NCBI GenBank assembly: GCA_023362775.1
Contig: JALMGJ010000029.1
Coordinates: 9,095,268 to 9,159,267, forward strand
DNA length: 64,000 bases
From: Charina bottae
Taxonomy: Eukaryota; Chordata; Lepidosauria; Squamata; Charinaidae
Reading direction: 5' to 3'
A model generated the notes under the pieces. The model did no database searches. It was not told the DNA's origin and was given only the letters and a program-made list of their open reading frames with translations. Made by a program: the position numbers and the translations under genes. Shown piece by piece: positions 36,551-49,950 of the stretch (position 1 is its first letter; each line of letters opens with the position of its first letter).

Positions 36551-37454
36551 CCCAGTCTCTGTTGAGATCAAAGAAGGCTGATCAGCTGTTCCAAGCTGAT
36601 GGGAGCAGGCCCATCTGGTTCAGTTATCAACCTTGTCTACCACTAATCTGCTCTTAATTTCCTAAAGAGCTGGCCATAACAATGCTGAGCCAGTGATTTG
36701 GACATGAGCAGTAAAGCAGTGTCTTTTAGCCCAGGGTTGTGTTCCTCTGGCAATCCAACTCTATCTTTCTGCCTTAAGCACATGCCAGCCTGTACAGTAT
36801 AGCACAACATGAGACATCAATATTGCCATTTTATATCCTCTTTGAACAGTGGAGGGAATCATCAACCTATACATCTAAATGCAATAAGGATAGACTGTGC
36901 AACCAGCAGGACTGTAAATGACTTTTACATGCTTAGTGCAAAGCTGAAATAGCAGAATTGTGGGGGGAAACTGGGGGAGGGAGTATCTAAGCAGTTTTCT
37001 TGGCAATTGTATCAAAGTGTTTTGTTACTGCCTTCTTCCAATATATTCTTTTGACTTCCCAGATGAGCTCTGGTATCTCCTAAAAGTCTCTCATCCACGT
37101 ACAGCACAGCATTGATATACCAGACCTGAATGCACCAACCTTTGCATGCAATGGAATTTCCCTGGCAATTTGGGTCATTTGCATCAATTAATATACTGTG
37201 TGTAATGCCATCATCATGCAAATGATACAAAATGCTGCAAATGATGTAATTTGCATCATTTTTGTAATGGTGTTATTCCAGACATGACATAAATAGGAAA
37301 TAAAATGATATACAATTGCATTTAATGGACATTTGTGAATTAAGGATACCTATTCGTGCAATTAGTCGATGAAGTTTCATTGTCCCAGACAGCTTTCTCA
37401 CTCAGACAAGTTGGATTAGGTGCTACAGTCTGCTAAGACTCAAGAAAAGGTAGG

Positions 37455-37518
37455 GAATGAATGAATGAATGAATGAATGAATGAATGAATGAATGAATGA
37501 ATGAATGAATGAATGAAT
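37455..37518. repeat. (GAAT)n microsatellite
   Basis: About 16 GAAT units. Confidence 0.97.
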
Positions 37519-38808
37519 ATGCCATTAGCCTTCCATGTGAGTAGCATATGTGGTCAATACAAAAACAGGAGCTGGGATGGCAAACACAGACATTTAACAC
37601 TAATATTGGTAATTAAAGTAAAGGAACAGCTCTGGAAAGAAGTTTTAACCCTTAAGCTAAAAACAGCATGAAATTGTTTTAAATGTCAATGGAAAAACGG
37701 TTACGAACACTAGCTAAAGGAGAATTGTCTGCTATAAGAATGTGGACCATGGCTTTGAAAACAATCAGCCTTTTAGAAAATGAAATGTTCCTCCCAAAAT
37801 ACACAACCTTTCCAGACATACTTTTAAATTGATCCCTGCTTTTGCCAGTGCTTATTTTATTTGATTATTTTATTGGAAAATAGAAGAATTTGATTGAATG
37901 ACACCTGCTCTTAATTTCCACAATGAGCCTGGCCAATTTTCATTTTGTCATTAAGCTTTTTATCCCAATGAACTTACTGAAAGTTTTGTCCTTTTTTCTT
38001 TCCTTCTCATTTAAAAGAAACACAACTCTAAAAACTAGCCCAAGTGAAGAACAGCTGTTTACCATATGGATTAAATATAAAAATTGGCTTCATCACACCC
38101 ATCTGATTTAAATGTACAAGTCTGTACTGGCAATGCCTCAGTCAACTTTGTGAAAGCAGCATGTAAGATGACTGAGAACTGTTAGGTGTAGAAGTGTTTA
38201 TTTTTGTCATTTCTATTCCTTCTAATTCCTTTAGTGTGGGACAATTAAAACTGGAGAGTTTAGGTATCTTAATGTTCGTTGTGGGTGCAAAGAGATACGA
38301 ACAATATGGAATGCCAAAGCCTATTGTCATTCACCCAGTTTTTAGAAGTGGTACAATTCTACATATACAAAATGATGCACAAATCTGGGAAATTAGCTAT
38401 TTCTTAAAATGTTACTATACTCTGTAATACTGTATCATGTTGTACCCATCAGTTGCATAAAGACATGTTGGCCATGGCCATAAAGAAGGATAACAATGTG
38501 TTCAGGCTGTGCAGGGACAAACATTTCCTAATGGATCTGCCTGCCAACAGCCATCTCCTGTTTACTGTGTCATAATGAACCAGAAAGAAACCAGAATACC
38601 TGGTTTGTAGGTCACTATAAACAAAGAATGGGTGGAGTTGGCTGGCAAAGCCAGTAGAAACAGTTAGAGAAGTGTTGCCCCAGTGCATTGCTCATTCAAC
38701 AGTAATCCAGAATTTTAAAGCATTCTGACTTATTATTCAATGTCAAGAGTGATTATTTTTCTTCCTCCACAGTCTTCTAGTAAGTAGTGCATTTTCTGGA
38801 GGCCCATG

Positions 38809-40530
38809 TTTGTTTATTCATTCAGTCGCTTCCGACTCTTTGTGACTTCATGGACCAGCCCACGCCAGAGCTTCCTGTCAGCCGTCGCCACCCCCAGCTC
38901 CCCCACGGTCGAGTCCATCACCTCCAGAATATCATCCATCCATCTTGGCCTTGGTCGGCCCCTCTTCCTTTTGCCTTCCACTTTCCGTAGCAACAGCCTC
39001 TTCTCCAGGGTGTCCTATCTTCTCATTATGTGGCCAAAGTACTTCAGTTTTGCCTTTAATATCATGCCCTCAAGTGAGCAGTCTGGCTTTATTTCCTGGA
39101 GTATGGACTGGTCTGATATTCTTACAGTCCAAGGCACTCTCAGAATTTTCCCCCAACACCACAGTTCAAAAGCATCTATCTTCCTTCGCTCCGCCTTCCT
39201 TATGGTCCAGCTCTCGCAGCCATAGGTTACTGCGGGGAATACCATTGCTTTAACTATGCAGACCTTTGTTGTCAGTGTGATGTCTCTGCTCTTAACTATT
39301 TTATCGAGGTTTGTCATTGCTCTCCTCCCAAGAAGTAAATGTCTTCTGATTTCCTGGCTGCAGTCAGCATCTGCAGTAATCTTTGCGCCTAGAAATACAA
39401 AGTCTGTCACTGCCTCCACATTTTCTCCCTCAATTTTCCAGTTATCAATCAAGCTGGTTGCCATAATCTTGGTGTTTTTTTTTTTTTTTTTTGAGGTTTA
39501 ACTGCAACCCAGCTTTTGCACTTTCTTCTTTCACCTTCATCATAAGGCTCCTCAGCTCCTCCTCGCTTTCAGCCATCAAAGTGGTATCATCTGCATATCT
39601 GAGATTGTTAATGTTTCTTCCAGCAATTTTAACTCCAGCCTTGGATTCATAAAGCCCAGCACATCGCATGATGTGTTCTGCGTACAAGTTGAATAGGTAG
39701 GATGAGAGTATATAACCTTGCTGTACTCCTTTCCCAATCTTAAACCAGTCCTTACCATTGCTACTTGGTCGTTATACAGATTCCTCAGGAGGCAGACAAG
39801 ATGACTTGGTATCTCCATATCACCAAGAACTTGCCACAATTTGTTATGATCCACACAGTCAAAGGCTTTAGAATAGTTAATAAAACAGAAATAGATGTTT
39901 TTCTGAAACTCCCTGGCTTTCTCCATTATCCAGCGGATATTGGCAATTTGGCCTCTAGTTCCTCTGCCTTTTCTAAACCAAGCTTGTACATCTGGCAATT
40001 CTCGCTCCATGAATTGCTGGAGTCTACCTTGCAGGATCTTGAGCATTACCTTACTGGCATGTGAAATAAGTGCCGCTGTTTGATAGTTTGAACATTCTTT
40101 AGTGCTTCCCTTTTTTGGTATGGGGATATAAGTTGATTTTTTCCAATCTGATGGCGATTCTTGTGTTTTCCAAATTTGCTGGCATATGGCATGCATCACC
40201 TTGACAGCGTCATCTTGCAAGATTTTAAACAGTTCAGCTGGGATACCGTCATCTCCTGCTGCCTTGTTACAGTATTAGTAATGCTTCTTAAGGCCCATTC
40301 AACCTCACTCTTCAGGATGTCTGGCTCTAACTCACTGACCACACCATCAAAGCTATCCCCGATATTATTATCCTTCCTATACAGATCTTCCGTATATTCT
40401 TGCCACCTTTTCTTGATCTCTTCTGCTTCTGTTAGGTCCTTGCCATCTTTGTTTTTGATCATACCCATTTTTGCCTGGAATTTACCTCTGATGTTTCTAA
40501 TTTTCGGGAAGAGGTCTCTTGTCCTTCCTA
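38809..40530 (-). mobile_element. BovB (RTE) LINE, 5'-truncated, with 12-bp target duplication
   Basis: Flanked by TGGAGGCCCATG (38797-38808, 40531-40542). It holds the 3' 1.7 kb: most of the RT and the C-terminus (YFGHIMRR, GCESWTIRKAERRK, NNLRYADDTTLMAESEEEL, IANIRWIMEKAREF). An 18-T tract near 39473-39492 (poly-A in a Lys codon run) and other indels shift the frame. Where the copy at 14.7 kb has two of its stops, this one has sense codons. Confidence 0.95.
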
Positions 40531-40628
40531 TGGAGGCCCATGGGAAGATATTAATGTGCTAGGTATATGTGTGTGTCCTTCCTATGGAGGCCCATGGGAA
40601 GATATTAATGTGCTAGGTATATGTGTGT
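40521..40628. repeat. 54-bp tandem duplication across the BovB 5' junction
   Basis: 40521-40574 and 40575-40628 are exact direct repeats. The first 10 bp of each are BovB sequence, so the duplication happened after the BovB insertion. Confidence 0.93.
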
Positions 40629-40819
40629 GGCATGGTGGCTCAGCGGGTAAGACGCCATGCTTGTCGATCGGAAGATCGCAAGTTCGGAGGTTCAAATCCC
40701 TAGTCCCGTGTGACGGAGTGAGCTCCCGCACTAGCCCCAGCTCTTGCCAACCTAGCAATTTGAAAGCATGCAAATGCAAGTAGATTAATAGGTACCACTT
40801 TGGTGGGTAGGTAACAGTG
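40629..40819 (+). mobile_element. tRNA-derived SINE, copy 4, 3'-truncated
   Basis: Starts immediately after the 54-bp duplication (GGCATGGTGGCTCAGCGGG). Head and body are present; it stops at GGTAGGTAACAGTGT, without the tail. Confidence 0.9.
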
Positions 40820-40921
40820 TAATGCAGTCCAAACTCTATAGTACCCAAATCCTGGATTGTTCCCTCATCTACACAAGCAATGGGCATATTTGCATACTTG
40901 AAATTTTAGGGTACTGTATCA

Positions 40922-41262
40922 ACATATCGCAATGGCTCAGCGGTTAAGATGTCAGGCTTGTCGATCGGAAGGTCGCAAGTTCGGAGGTTTGAGACCCTAG
41001 CCCCGCACGAAGGAGTGAGCTCCTGCACTTGCCCCAGCTCTTGCCAACCTAGCAATTAGAAAGCATGCAAATGCAAGTAGATTAATAGGTACCACTTCGG
41101 TGGGATGGTAACAGCATTCTGCGCGCGTCATGCGGCCACATGACCATGGAAGCGTCTTCGGACAATGCTGGCTCCTTGGCTAACAAATGGAGATGAGCAC
41201 CGGCCCCTAGAGTCGGACACGACTGCACAAATGTGCAGGGGGAACCTTTACTTTTATTTGTG
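40922..41262 (+). mobile_element. tRNA-derived SINE, copy 5
   Basis: Full-length copy ending GGGGGAACCTTTACTTTTA. The B-box is altered (GGTTTGAGACC). Confidence 0.9.
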
Positions 41263-43020
41263 TTAGGCAGGGGACAAAGATTTTGTTTATAAAACAATAG
41301 AGAGCATCATTAAAAAGAACAACCCCACTTCTTAGCCACTTTCTATTGTTAACTATTCAAATACCCCACCCCAATAACTTAATAATACATAATAAGTTAA
41401 CATAATATTTCAGTTAATTTTTTCCACTTTTCCCAGTTTGGAGGATGGCTTATTTTCCTCTCATCCTACTGCAAATGGCTGTAGGGAAAATTCAGCTCAA
41501 GTTATTGGAGCTTTTATGCCCACTGTATCCACCAAAAAGTCACCATTGCTGAATGGGGAAGAGGTATCCATGCATAGGAGCAGCCACGCTTACTGCTGTG
41601 GATGGAGCGGCACCAGCCACAGTGAAGTGGAACATTCTCTTGTGGATTCTAACTCATGATAGATGTCAGCAGATTTTGGAATAGGTCCATAGCAACAGGC
41701 AACTAATACTTTGAGTCAGAAATCAGCCTTTTTTTTTTTGTTTTCCTGGCAGAAGATGGGAGTCTAGAAGTCTTCCAGATTGATGACTCTTTTAACTAAA
41801 GGTTTGGCTGTATATATTTATAGCAAACTTGGCTGCAGTACTGATACTAGAGCATAAGTTGCTTTAGGACTGGTTTCCTGGTTATGACTATAAAGCAAGT
41901 CTGGGCTTGTCCAGCTGTTGTAAGTTCAGTACCTTGAATGAAAGGAAAAAACAAGGATACAATCTACAAGCAACCTTGCCCTTTACAAATGGAGGCATGT
42001 TAGTCCACTAAGATGCAACTTGAGGATTACAAGTTACTTTTAGAGTTTAACATATATTTCACGTTTCCATGAGAAAATATGACCTGGTTAGGCTGATTTG
42101 TATCCATCATATATTTTCTAGGTACATTCACATTTAAATTTTCTATCTGTTTGCATAAATAGACTGAGCATTTTATTGTTCTAATGTGACCCTGACTTTG
42201 CCATCTATCGACAATAATATTCAGTTCTGAGTCCACCAGAAGATGGAGATGGATTAATTTTCATGGAAACCACTCTGGATTATTGATGTCACCAGGATAT
42301 CCAGAAGCAAAGCAGGGTCCATAAAACAACTCATACTACAAAACTAATGCTTTAGATAGCATTGCATCTTGAAAACATTTTCCTTTTTTCTCTGTTGTTG
42401 TTTACTATCTTCTCTGGATTGAATTCTAATTTATTCAACCTCATCTAGGGAAATATCTATCATTAGTTCAGGAACACTGTTTGTTTAGTCTGATCAGATA
42501 AAAAGTATAGTTGTGTTATCATTCACAGTTTAATGATGCTATGACTTAGAATACTTTATCCCAATGGATTCAAATGGATATTAAATACTTGAGACAAAAC
42601 TGCACTCCAATAGCAACAAATAAAGTTCTGGCAGTACTATCTTTTGGGACCTACCTTTTTGGTAAAGAATGGAGTCTTTGCAAAGTAATGCCATCTGAGA
42701 GGTGGTCCCAAAAGAAAATATGACTGGTTTTATGAAAAACTGCTGACAGGTTCATGGGAACAATAGGATCACATTCTTATGACTGTTGGGCTGGGCCTGC
42801 AAATATCCTGAAAACCTGTAGACAGCAACAAGGGGATACAGAAACCCTTTACTACCATCTAGTGATTCTCTGGATTTTTACAGCCTAGATCTGATAGCTC
42901 TACATGACTCTGTTGACACGGGTCATCTAAAAGGGCAATTAAAGAAGTTTCTTCACCAAACCTGATCTGAAATCAGATAAAAGTTGATATAGACAATTAT
43001 GTCATCTTATTGTTTTAATC
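41263..43020. other. Unassigned DNA; diverged repeat copy B near 42815-42905
   Basis: The block TTTACTACCATCTAG at about 42850 and TAGATCTGATAGC resemble the repeat at 3420-3545. No exon is recognised. Confidence 0.35.
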
Positions 43021-43022
43021 TT

Positions 43023-43250
43023 AGCAAATGGCAGCCTTCTCTGAGCTCAGAAGCTAAATGGGGATGAACTTGGTCATTATTTCAGTAGGAAATCCGAAGG
43101 CTGTAGGCTACACCAGGAAATTTAAAAAATATACATATCCCACAAGAAAGCAGCAGCAAACTACTTCCATTTTATTGCCAAGAAAACCGCATGTTTAATA
43201 TATCGATGAAGTCACCACAAGTTGAACTTGACTTAACTTTTCAAATTATT
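43023..43250 (+). mobile_element. 5S-derived SINE, copy 3 (old)
   Basis: CTCAGAAGCTAAATGGGG, then GAAGGCTGTAGGCTAC, GCAGCAAACTACTTCC and GCCAAGAAAACC, ending with a GATGAAGTCACC block. The block order follows copy 1. Confidence 0.55.
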
Positions 43251-44673
43251 TTAATATAACGTTATGGATGCTTCCATGTCTGGCCATTTCAAAAGCAACC
43301 CTGCATTTCTCCTCTTCGTTTTGCAATTTTCCCTCCCTTTTTTCTTCCTCTAAACTGCAGCTGTGACATAAGTATATGAACTTCTCAGTGCTTTAGAACT
43401 GGTGTGATAAGGAAATTCTGGTTTTTCAGAGGCCATAAGATTCCTTGCTGATTGTGCTGCCAAGGACTTACAAGTACAGATCTCCCTACATTATTTATGA
43501 CCGCTATCTAAGCAATTTTGTCTCCCTGTCTCCCAGTCCCCAAAGCAAACTTGCCTATTCTTAGTCCCCTCCTCCAATTTTTCCTCTCTTTTTTCTCTCC
43601 CTCCACCCTTCTGACCCTATAAAATCTCTCTTCCAGGAATTCAGTCCATTATCTGAAGACACGGTCATTTTCCACAAAAGCTTATGTGATAATAACATCT
43701 TTAAGGTCTTTAAGGTGCCATAAAAGGTGGATTTGGTTGTATTTTTACTGCAACAGACTAACATGCCTCTCTTGGGAAAGTGTTTTCATCTATTTTCCCA
43801 AGCACACAAAAGTATTAAATTAGGCATCAGTACCAACATTATCCAGATGAATGAGCTCTAATAAAGATTTTGTAAAGGAAAGTTCTAATAACCACCTGCT
43901 GAAGGTGAGCAGCAAGTAATCCTCTTGCAGAAATGTATTAATCATCTGATTCAGGCATGAAGGAAAAGTAAATTAGAACTTTTGACTGAATTTTCAAGCA
44001 GGTCCTGAATTCAGCCAGATTAGCTAGAAAGTAATATAGAAGTCCACTGCTGTCAGCAGCTATTGGAGATAGATTATTGTAATTGCATTGCCAAGCTATC
44101 TTCACCAGTTACTTTTTTGTCCGTGGTAAAGATGACATTGAAGTCATATCCCCCCATAAGTCTCTATCATATCTACAGAATAAAAAGCTAATTCAAAAAC
44201 ATGACTTCCAGAACATATCTCCAGAACACAGATCTATAGCACAATCAGCGTTATGGTTTTCAAGGCAGCCATAGACCCTGAGAATCATCAAATGAATGGC
44301 CTCCCTATTAATGCGGACATCCTCCAGGAACAGGCTCAAGATTATCTCAGACAGGGAATCCAGATCCAGAGTTAGGACATCTGCATTTGCTATTCTGACC
44401 AACTATAAAGTAAAACAACTTAAAATGAACTGTAATGGTTACCTAACCCTTTTTACTAGTGTAGTAAGATGACTGTAAAAGTGTATAGTCTTGGTGTTCT
44501 GAAAAATTCTTTTGAATTTTTATAAAAGCAATGCTGCACCCCAGGATTTCATTTCAGAAATCCAATCTGATGGAAAATACACTGGTTTGCCAAAGGTACA
44601 ATTTACAGGCAGCAGATCTGGGATATCATCCATGATACCCACGTTACAGATCACAAATGGATGTTTCATAGCA
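43251..44673. other. Unassigned DNA
   Basis: Nothing recognised. An open minus frame at 44193-44402 has no clear relatives. Confidence 0.35.
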
Positions 44674-44808
44674 CAGCCTTCCTCAACCTGGTGCTCTCCA
44701 GATGTTCAGGGCTTCAACTCCCATAATTTCCCAGCATGTTTTCTATGCTAGATATTATGATAACTGGAATCCCACACATCTGGAAGAAAGCATATTGGAA
44801 AGTTAACC
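44674..44808. mobile_element. hAT-type palindromic MITE
   Basis: The left end CAGCCTTCCTCAACCTGG leads to CTTCAACTCCCA, with a mirrored ACATCTGGAAG on the right. The right terminus is decayed. Confidence 0.6.
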
Positions 44809-45299
44809 TAGGGAACAACTAAAATTCTTATGATCGTAAGATACAAAGATATCTTACCACCATATTGAACATCAGATAATTGAGCAAGACTGTGTGGCAG
44901 TTGCTTTGATGGACCTGTCCAGTCAGAGTCCAAAACCAAGTGGATCTGCATTATTCTATCTGTCAGATTCTTGCTAATATTCTTCACAGTGGCCCAATAG
45001 ATGTTTTTGTTATCTCTCTCTCCCTAGTAGGAAACAGGTTGCCTTGAAAAGAACCACTGGCTAGATATTTGCAATATGAAAAGAGTGGAAAAATAGATAT
45101 ATTTTGTTGCTGCTATTGCCATGGAATAATGCCTAATGCAGGCTCTTATATGTGCTAAGTCAGATTCACTCGTTGTCTTTCTCTTACAGCACCTCAGAAA
45201 ACCAGGGAGCCCCCTGGGGTTGACAAACAGGGAGAGGCCACAAAGGAGTAATCTGGTCCAAGACCCCTTTTACCCACCCATTCCAGGCAGACACTAGAT
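44809..45299. other. Unassigned DNA
   Basis: Nothing recognised. Confidence 0.35.
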
Positions 45300-45368
45300 C
45301 AGTGTTTCTCAACCTTGGCAACTTTAAGATGTGTGGACTTCAACTCCCAGAATTCCCCAGCCAGCTTT
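45300..45368. mobile_element. hAT-type MITE half (CAGTGTTTCTCAACC family)
   Basis: CAGTGTTTCTCAACCTTGGC followed by ACTTCAACTCCCAG equals the left half of the element at 49098. The right half is missing. Confidence 0.75.
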
Positions 45369-47578
45369 GCTATTCCCAATAATACAGGATCTCCTGAGGC
45401 TTGCATAAATTGGTGAATGCATTTTTACTGCTCCATGTCCAGAGGTCTTATTGTGCAGGAAAAGCACTACCAGCTCCTGCTTCTCCAATACATCTAGAGG
45501 TAAGAAGAGAAGAAGAATACAGTATTTAGGAGAATCATGAAGCAATCTGAGATTTTTTTTCCCCTTAATCCAGGCTGTCATGAACAAACAAACCATAGTC
45601 CACTTTTTGACAGTGGTCTATGGGTGAAGATAACTGTAGATACAGATTAAATAGAATTGACTGAAATTATGCTGAGGCATCATGGATTCTTTTGATCTTG
45701 AGCCAAGAGTATGGCCCTATGGATTATAGACTAGACATATGGAACTGTGGACATCTAGAAACACACAAATAGGATGTCTTCTTCAAACAGAACTTGGAAG
45801 AGCTAGAAATGACTGAATCAATAGCTAAGAAGCACTTTGATATGTAAGTCTCTTATAGACTTTAGCTGGTACAGAGGTTTTCTAGAGCTACTTTTGACCA
45901 CCTCTTCTGATGTAGGGTACTCTCTACAAAATTATTTTTTGACATTGTTCTGCATGTTAAAGTAATCCAGGTCTATCGTCCTCAAGTGGCAAAACCAGAC
46001 CAAAATTAAGCAATATTAAGGGGAAACCTAATGCTTTGAAAGACGTAAGCAATAGCAATTACTTTGTGGCCAAATAATTGAGTCTGTACAAAGATTGTTG
46101 AAGAGTTAAGTGAGAAGAACTTTTCTAACTAATCAAAACCATGGGTGTCAACTGCACATTCCATAACAAGCATCATGTGTAGTTTGATGCTTTGTTCCAG
46201 AGTCATCCAGGGGGCAAGCAAAAAGTCAAGATGGTAACTACAATCATGTAATCAAAGCCCCACCCCTTTTTGATATGCATAGCAACAGATAAAAAAGAGC
46301 ACCTCTACTTTGAAGTCCTTTAAAAACTTCAAAATTTATTGGAACATTGTGATCATTTTACATTCATCCTAGCCAGTGCAAAGGAAGCTACTGGTTCTAC
46401 CCCTTTTCCCACTGGAATAATAATATAAACAAGAACAAGAAACCCCAATGGGGTTGCAGTTGGAATTAGCTTCATGTGGCCAGGTTTGAGGTCTCCTACT
46501 CCCCCATATCTGCCTATTTCCCAACCCACCATATGGCTGCAAAAACAACATTAGAGCTGCTGTTATTAGAGATGACCCATTACAGCAAGGCCTCTGTAGG
46601 ATGTTGTTTAGCTTTTAAAATAGGCATGGACTAGTTAACCTTCCCAGATAGCAGTTCATACAACACAGTGAACAGGTGGAGTTATTTTAGCCTCCAAAAA
46701 TACTAAGTCTGTTTGGGCCTCAATTTAATCTCTGCAGGATTAATTGGCTGGGTCAACCCCATTTTCCTGTTTTCATGACACACTAACCCCCCCCCCCATT
46801 ATGCTCTTAAATGTATGCCAACAAGACTTCTTTGCACCATATTCAAGTTGATTGAGTGTTGTTCTTGGTCAAGAAAATCAGTATAGCTTTTTATACATAA
46901 AGGCTGTCACAAATACTTTAAATGTGTACTGTAGAGCCATCAATTACTTTTCATTCTGCTCTGGGTTCAGTGCACCTTCCACAAATGTTTACAATGCCAT
47001 CAACGCACATCATCTAAAACGCTCCCCATAAAATTTACTATATTGGTCACTGGCCTGCTTCTGTTAGTTATTATCAGCTTATGGCCCAGTCTGGAGCCAC
47101 TTTTCTGCACCCTTGCTTCCTCTGGGATGACAGATCAGTCCTCTTTTGGAAACACATTGTAGCTTAATTGCAGGTCATCCACAATTTAGTTTAATCCTGG
47201 GGATCAAAACCCAGATGTATTTGTGCTGAAGGTAGCTTTGAGAAAGCTCAATGTGGAGCATGGGTCAAATTCTAGAGAGAAGAGGTGCTTGATTCTTTGG
47301 AGCAGATGAGGAAATAATAAGCAAAAGAGAGATTGGGAATGTACAGGACTCATTATCAGAAGATGTCTTCCTGATGATTAGCAACAAGCAAAAAAAATGA
47401 GAAAGATGGATGCTAAATGTATGTAGTACTTCCAGTTTACCTGGAGGCATCTGGCTGGTTACTGTTAGAAATAGTATGCTTGGTTAAATTGCATTTTGAT
47501 GCAATTTTATACAGTGGGGTTATATTGATATATCAAAATATGTCCTTTTTTAAGCTTTGTTAGGCAGTTCATAGACAC
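45369..47578. other. Unassigned DNA; half MITE near 46212-46275
   Basis: AAAAAGTCAAGATGGTAACT followed by AAGCCCCACCCCTTTTT belongs to the GTCAAGATGG family. A C-run lies near 46790. No exon is seen. Confidence 0.4.
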
Positions 47579-47690
47579 AGAGATAGGGATAGGGATAGGG
47601 ATAGGGATAGGGATAGGGATAGGGATAGGGATAGGGATAGGGATAGGGATAGGGATAGGGATAGGGATAGGGATAGGGATAGGGATAGAT
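47579..47690. repeat. (AGGGAT)n hexamer microsatellite
   Basis: About 18 near-perfect AGGGAT units. On the minus strand it translates as an Ile-Pro repeat. It differs from the telomere repeat by one base per unit. Confidence 0.98.
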
Positions 47691-49097
47691 AGAGATGATG
47701 GAGAGATAGAGAGATATATGAACTTAATGTAGCAAGTCTGCATTAAAGAAAGGTGTGTATTCATGTTATATACTAGGACTAGTATGTGAAAAACTGCATT
47801 GCATTAGGAGAAATTACATTAAAAAAAGAGTATGCCAGGAAATGTGGATATAAACATATAGCTATTGGGAGAACATACACAAAAACATATTTTGCATGAT
47901 GGCATTTTATAGAAAAACCACAAAGAATTCAACTTTGGGCTAAAATAAGAGAAAGAGAAATGGAATAAACCCAACTTGAACTGTTTTCCATCACTGACAA
48001 TATATTGGGTTGACTGCCAGCTTCTTTAATTGTAATGTGTAATTTATCTGTCTGCATTTATTATATTTTCATTCTGTGTTGTCTTTCAAGGATCTCTCGA
48101 AAGCTCCCACCAGTTAACTCTCACAATAACTGTTAGGTACATTTGGCTGAGAAAATAGTTACTACAAGATTTATATGAAGAACACTAACTCTCACATAAA
48201 GGTGCCATTTAGCTATGTTGAGCCTTTTTTTCACGTTTCCAGCTCCAGTCTTGTGTCCCTCATTAAGGACTTTGTCAACTTCTATTTATTTAATTTCCAA
48301 GTACAGTTAAATGAGACAATTACATTACAGTTAATGTTTATTTGCAAATCTCGTATGTACAGCATTCTGTGGAAAATTTCTTATTGATCCTAATAAAATG
48401 AGGAGTGCATTGTATGGAAAAAGTTCTTGTGTTTGAATTAAAAGCTGGAGGGCAGGTATCCTTTCACATCAGTGATTGGTAGCAGATAGAATGATGAAAA
48501 GTTTTATGGCATCTTAAAGATCAATGTATGCGGGCTTAGCTTAAACTGTAATGTGTTGTATTAAGCACTAGGAGACTTTTCCTGCTGCAGTCCTGGAATG
48601 ACACTTCATATGAACACAGCATCTGGAAAAAAGGTACCTTCTCTTAAACTCAGTTGGAACATGAAAAAACAAGACGGTGTGTTTCCCTAAAAAGAAGGCA
48701 ACCTGATTTTAAGATGATCATCTCCCCACCCCACCCCATGGAACATTTGGACAGAATAACCCTCTCATTTTAAAGATCCATTTGGGAAAGATGAATAGTC
48801 TTCCATTTAGGTAAACACACTAACCAACATCTTTTTAATTCAATCTGACAAACCTTGAATGTTTTTTTCCTATTACTACGTTTCAAATGTTTGCTCTAGG
48901 TATAGCTGGGAAGCAAGGACTGGTTGAGTTTCCAAGTCCAAAATTTTTGGAGTCCTTCAAATGAGGAACTTTTAGTGGACCCTTGAACCTGGAAAAGGTG
49001 GGGTGCAGAGATTTTCCCCCCCTTCCTTTCTCTTGGTGTTTTATGTCACGTGAGAATGGGTTACTCAATCTTATCACAATTTGCAGATGATTTAGAC
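47691..49097. other. Unassigned DNA
   Basis: Nothing recognised. Confidence 0.35.
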
Positions 49098-49214
49098 CAG
49101 TGTTTCTTAACCTTGGCAACTTTAAGTTATGTGGACTTCAACTCCCATGCTGGCTGGGGAATTCTGGGAGTTGAAGTCCACACATCTTAAAGTTGCCAAA
49201 GTTGAGAAACACTG
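49098..49214. mobile_element. hAT-type palindromic MITE (CAGTGTTTCT family)
   Basis: The ends CAGTGTTTCTTAACCTTGGC and the inverse (AGTTGAGAAACACTG) mirror each other almost across the element. The flanks ATTTAGAC and GTTTAGGT match at five of eight sites, an aged 8-bp duplication. Confidence 0.85.
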
Positions 49215-49364
49215 GTTTAGGTAGTAGGGGACAAGGTAGAAGTATAATGAGAAGCATGAACCAACAGCTAAAGTATTAGGCAAAAATCACCCAGTAGGAC
49301 TGTTTTGATGGCAACATTTAACTGCACACAGTTGCACAGTGGACTGCCCTCTGTGTCGTGAGCT

Positions 49365-49950
49365 AAGATGATGATCATGTGCCATCAGATTGGTGTTGAC
49401 TCTTACCAACTGCATAGATTTTCCCAGGATGGTTTGTCCCCAACCTGACCCTTCAGGTCTTCCAACTGTGTACTATGGCTTCGTTTGAACTTCATTTACC
49501 TTGCTGCTGATCATCCACTTTTTATCTTTCCTTCCATCTTTCCTAGCATTATAGACTTCTCAAGAGAGAATGTGTCCAAAATATGATAATTTAAACCTGG
49601 TCATTTCTGCTTTGAGTGGCAACTTTTGATTGATTTCTTTGATGATCCATTTGTTGGTTTTCCTGGCTATCCGTGGTATTCTCTCAGGAGCCTTCTCCAA
49701 CACCAATGTTCAGAAGTGTTGATATTTATTCTATTCTGCTTCCTCAAAGTCTAACTTTCACTTCCATAAAGTCTCCCAGGGGAAACCATTGCCTACACAA
49801 TTCTGAACTTCGATATGGTCATAAGACTAATCAGTTAATAATCTTTGTAGGTATAGGCACATCAAGGCATTTGAATATATTTTCCAAGGCTTTCATTGCT
49901 ATTCTACCAAGTCTAGTCTGGGGCACATTTCTTGACTGCTGGTGAGCTAA
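49365..49950 (-). mobile_element. Decayed RTE-class LINE 3' fragment
   Basis: Minus-strand remnants of the RTE RT-linker and C-terminus (a PWIARKTNK-like stretch near 49640-49680) and of the 3' region at left. Many stops and indels. Confidence 0.5.

Larger units (their letters stand above)
35691..38796. other. Unassigned DNA with microsatellites
   Basis: It has (AC)n at 36515-36548 and (GAAT)n at 37455-37518. A minus-strand frame at 37012-37230 resembles no family I know. No exon is recognised. Confidence 0.4.

Noticed and set aside
37012..37230. Minus-strand frame with a protein-like look
   Set aside because: No family match, no splice context and an ATG-rich local composition; left unassigned.
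44193..44402. Minus-strand 69-residue frame
   Set aside because: No recognisable motif or conserved neighbour.
47507..47764. Ile-Pro repeat protein
   Set aside because: Translation of the AGGGAT microsatellite.
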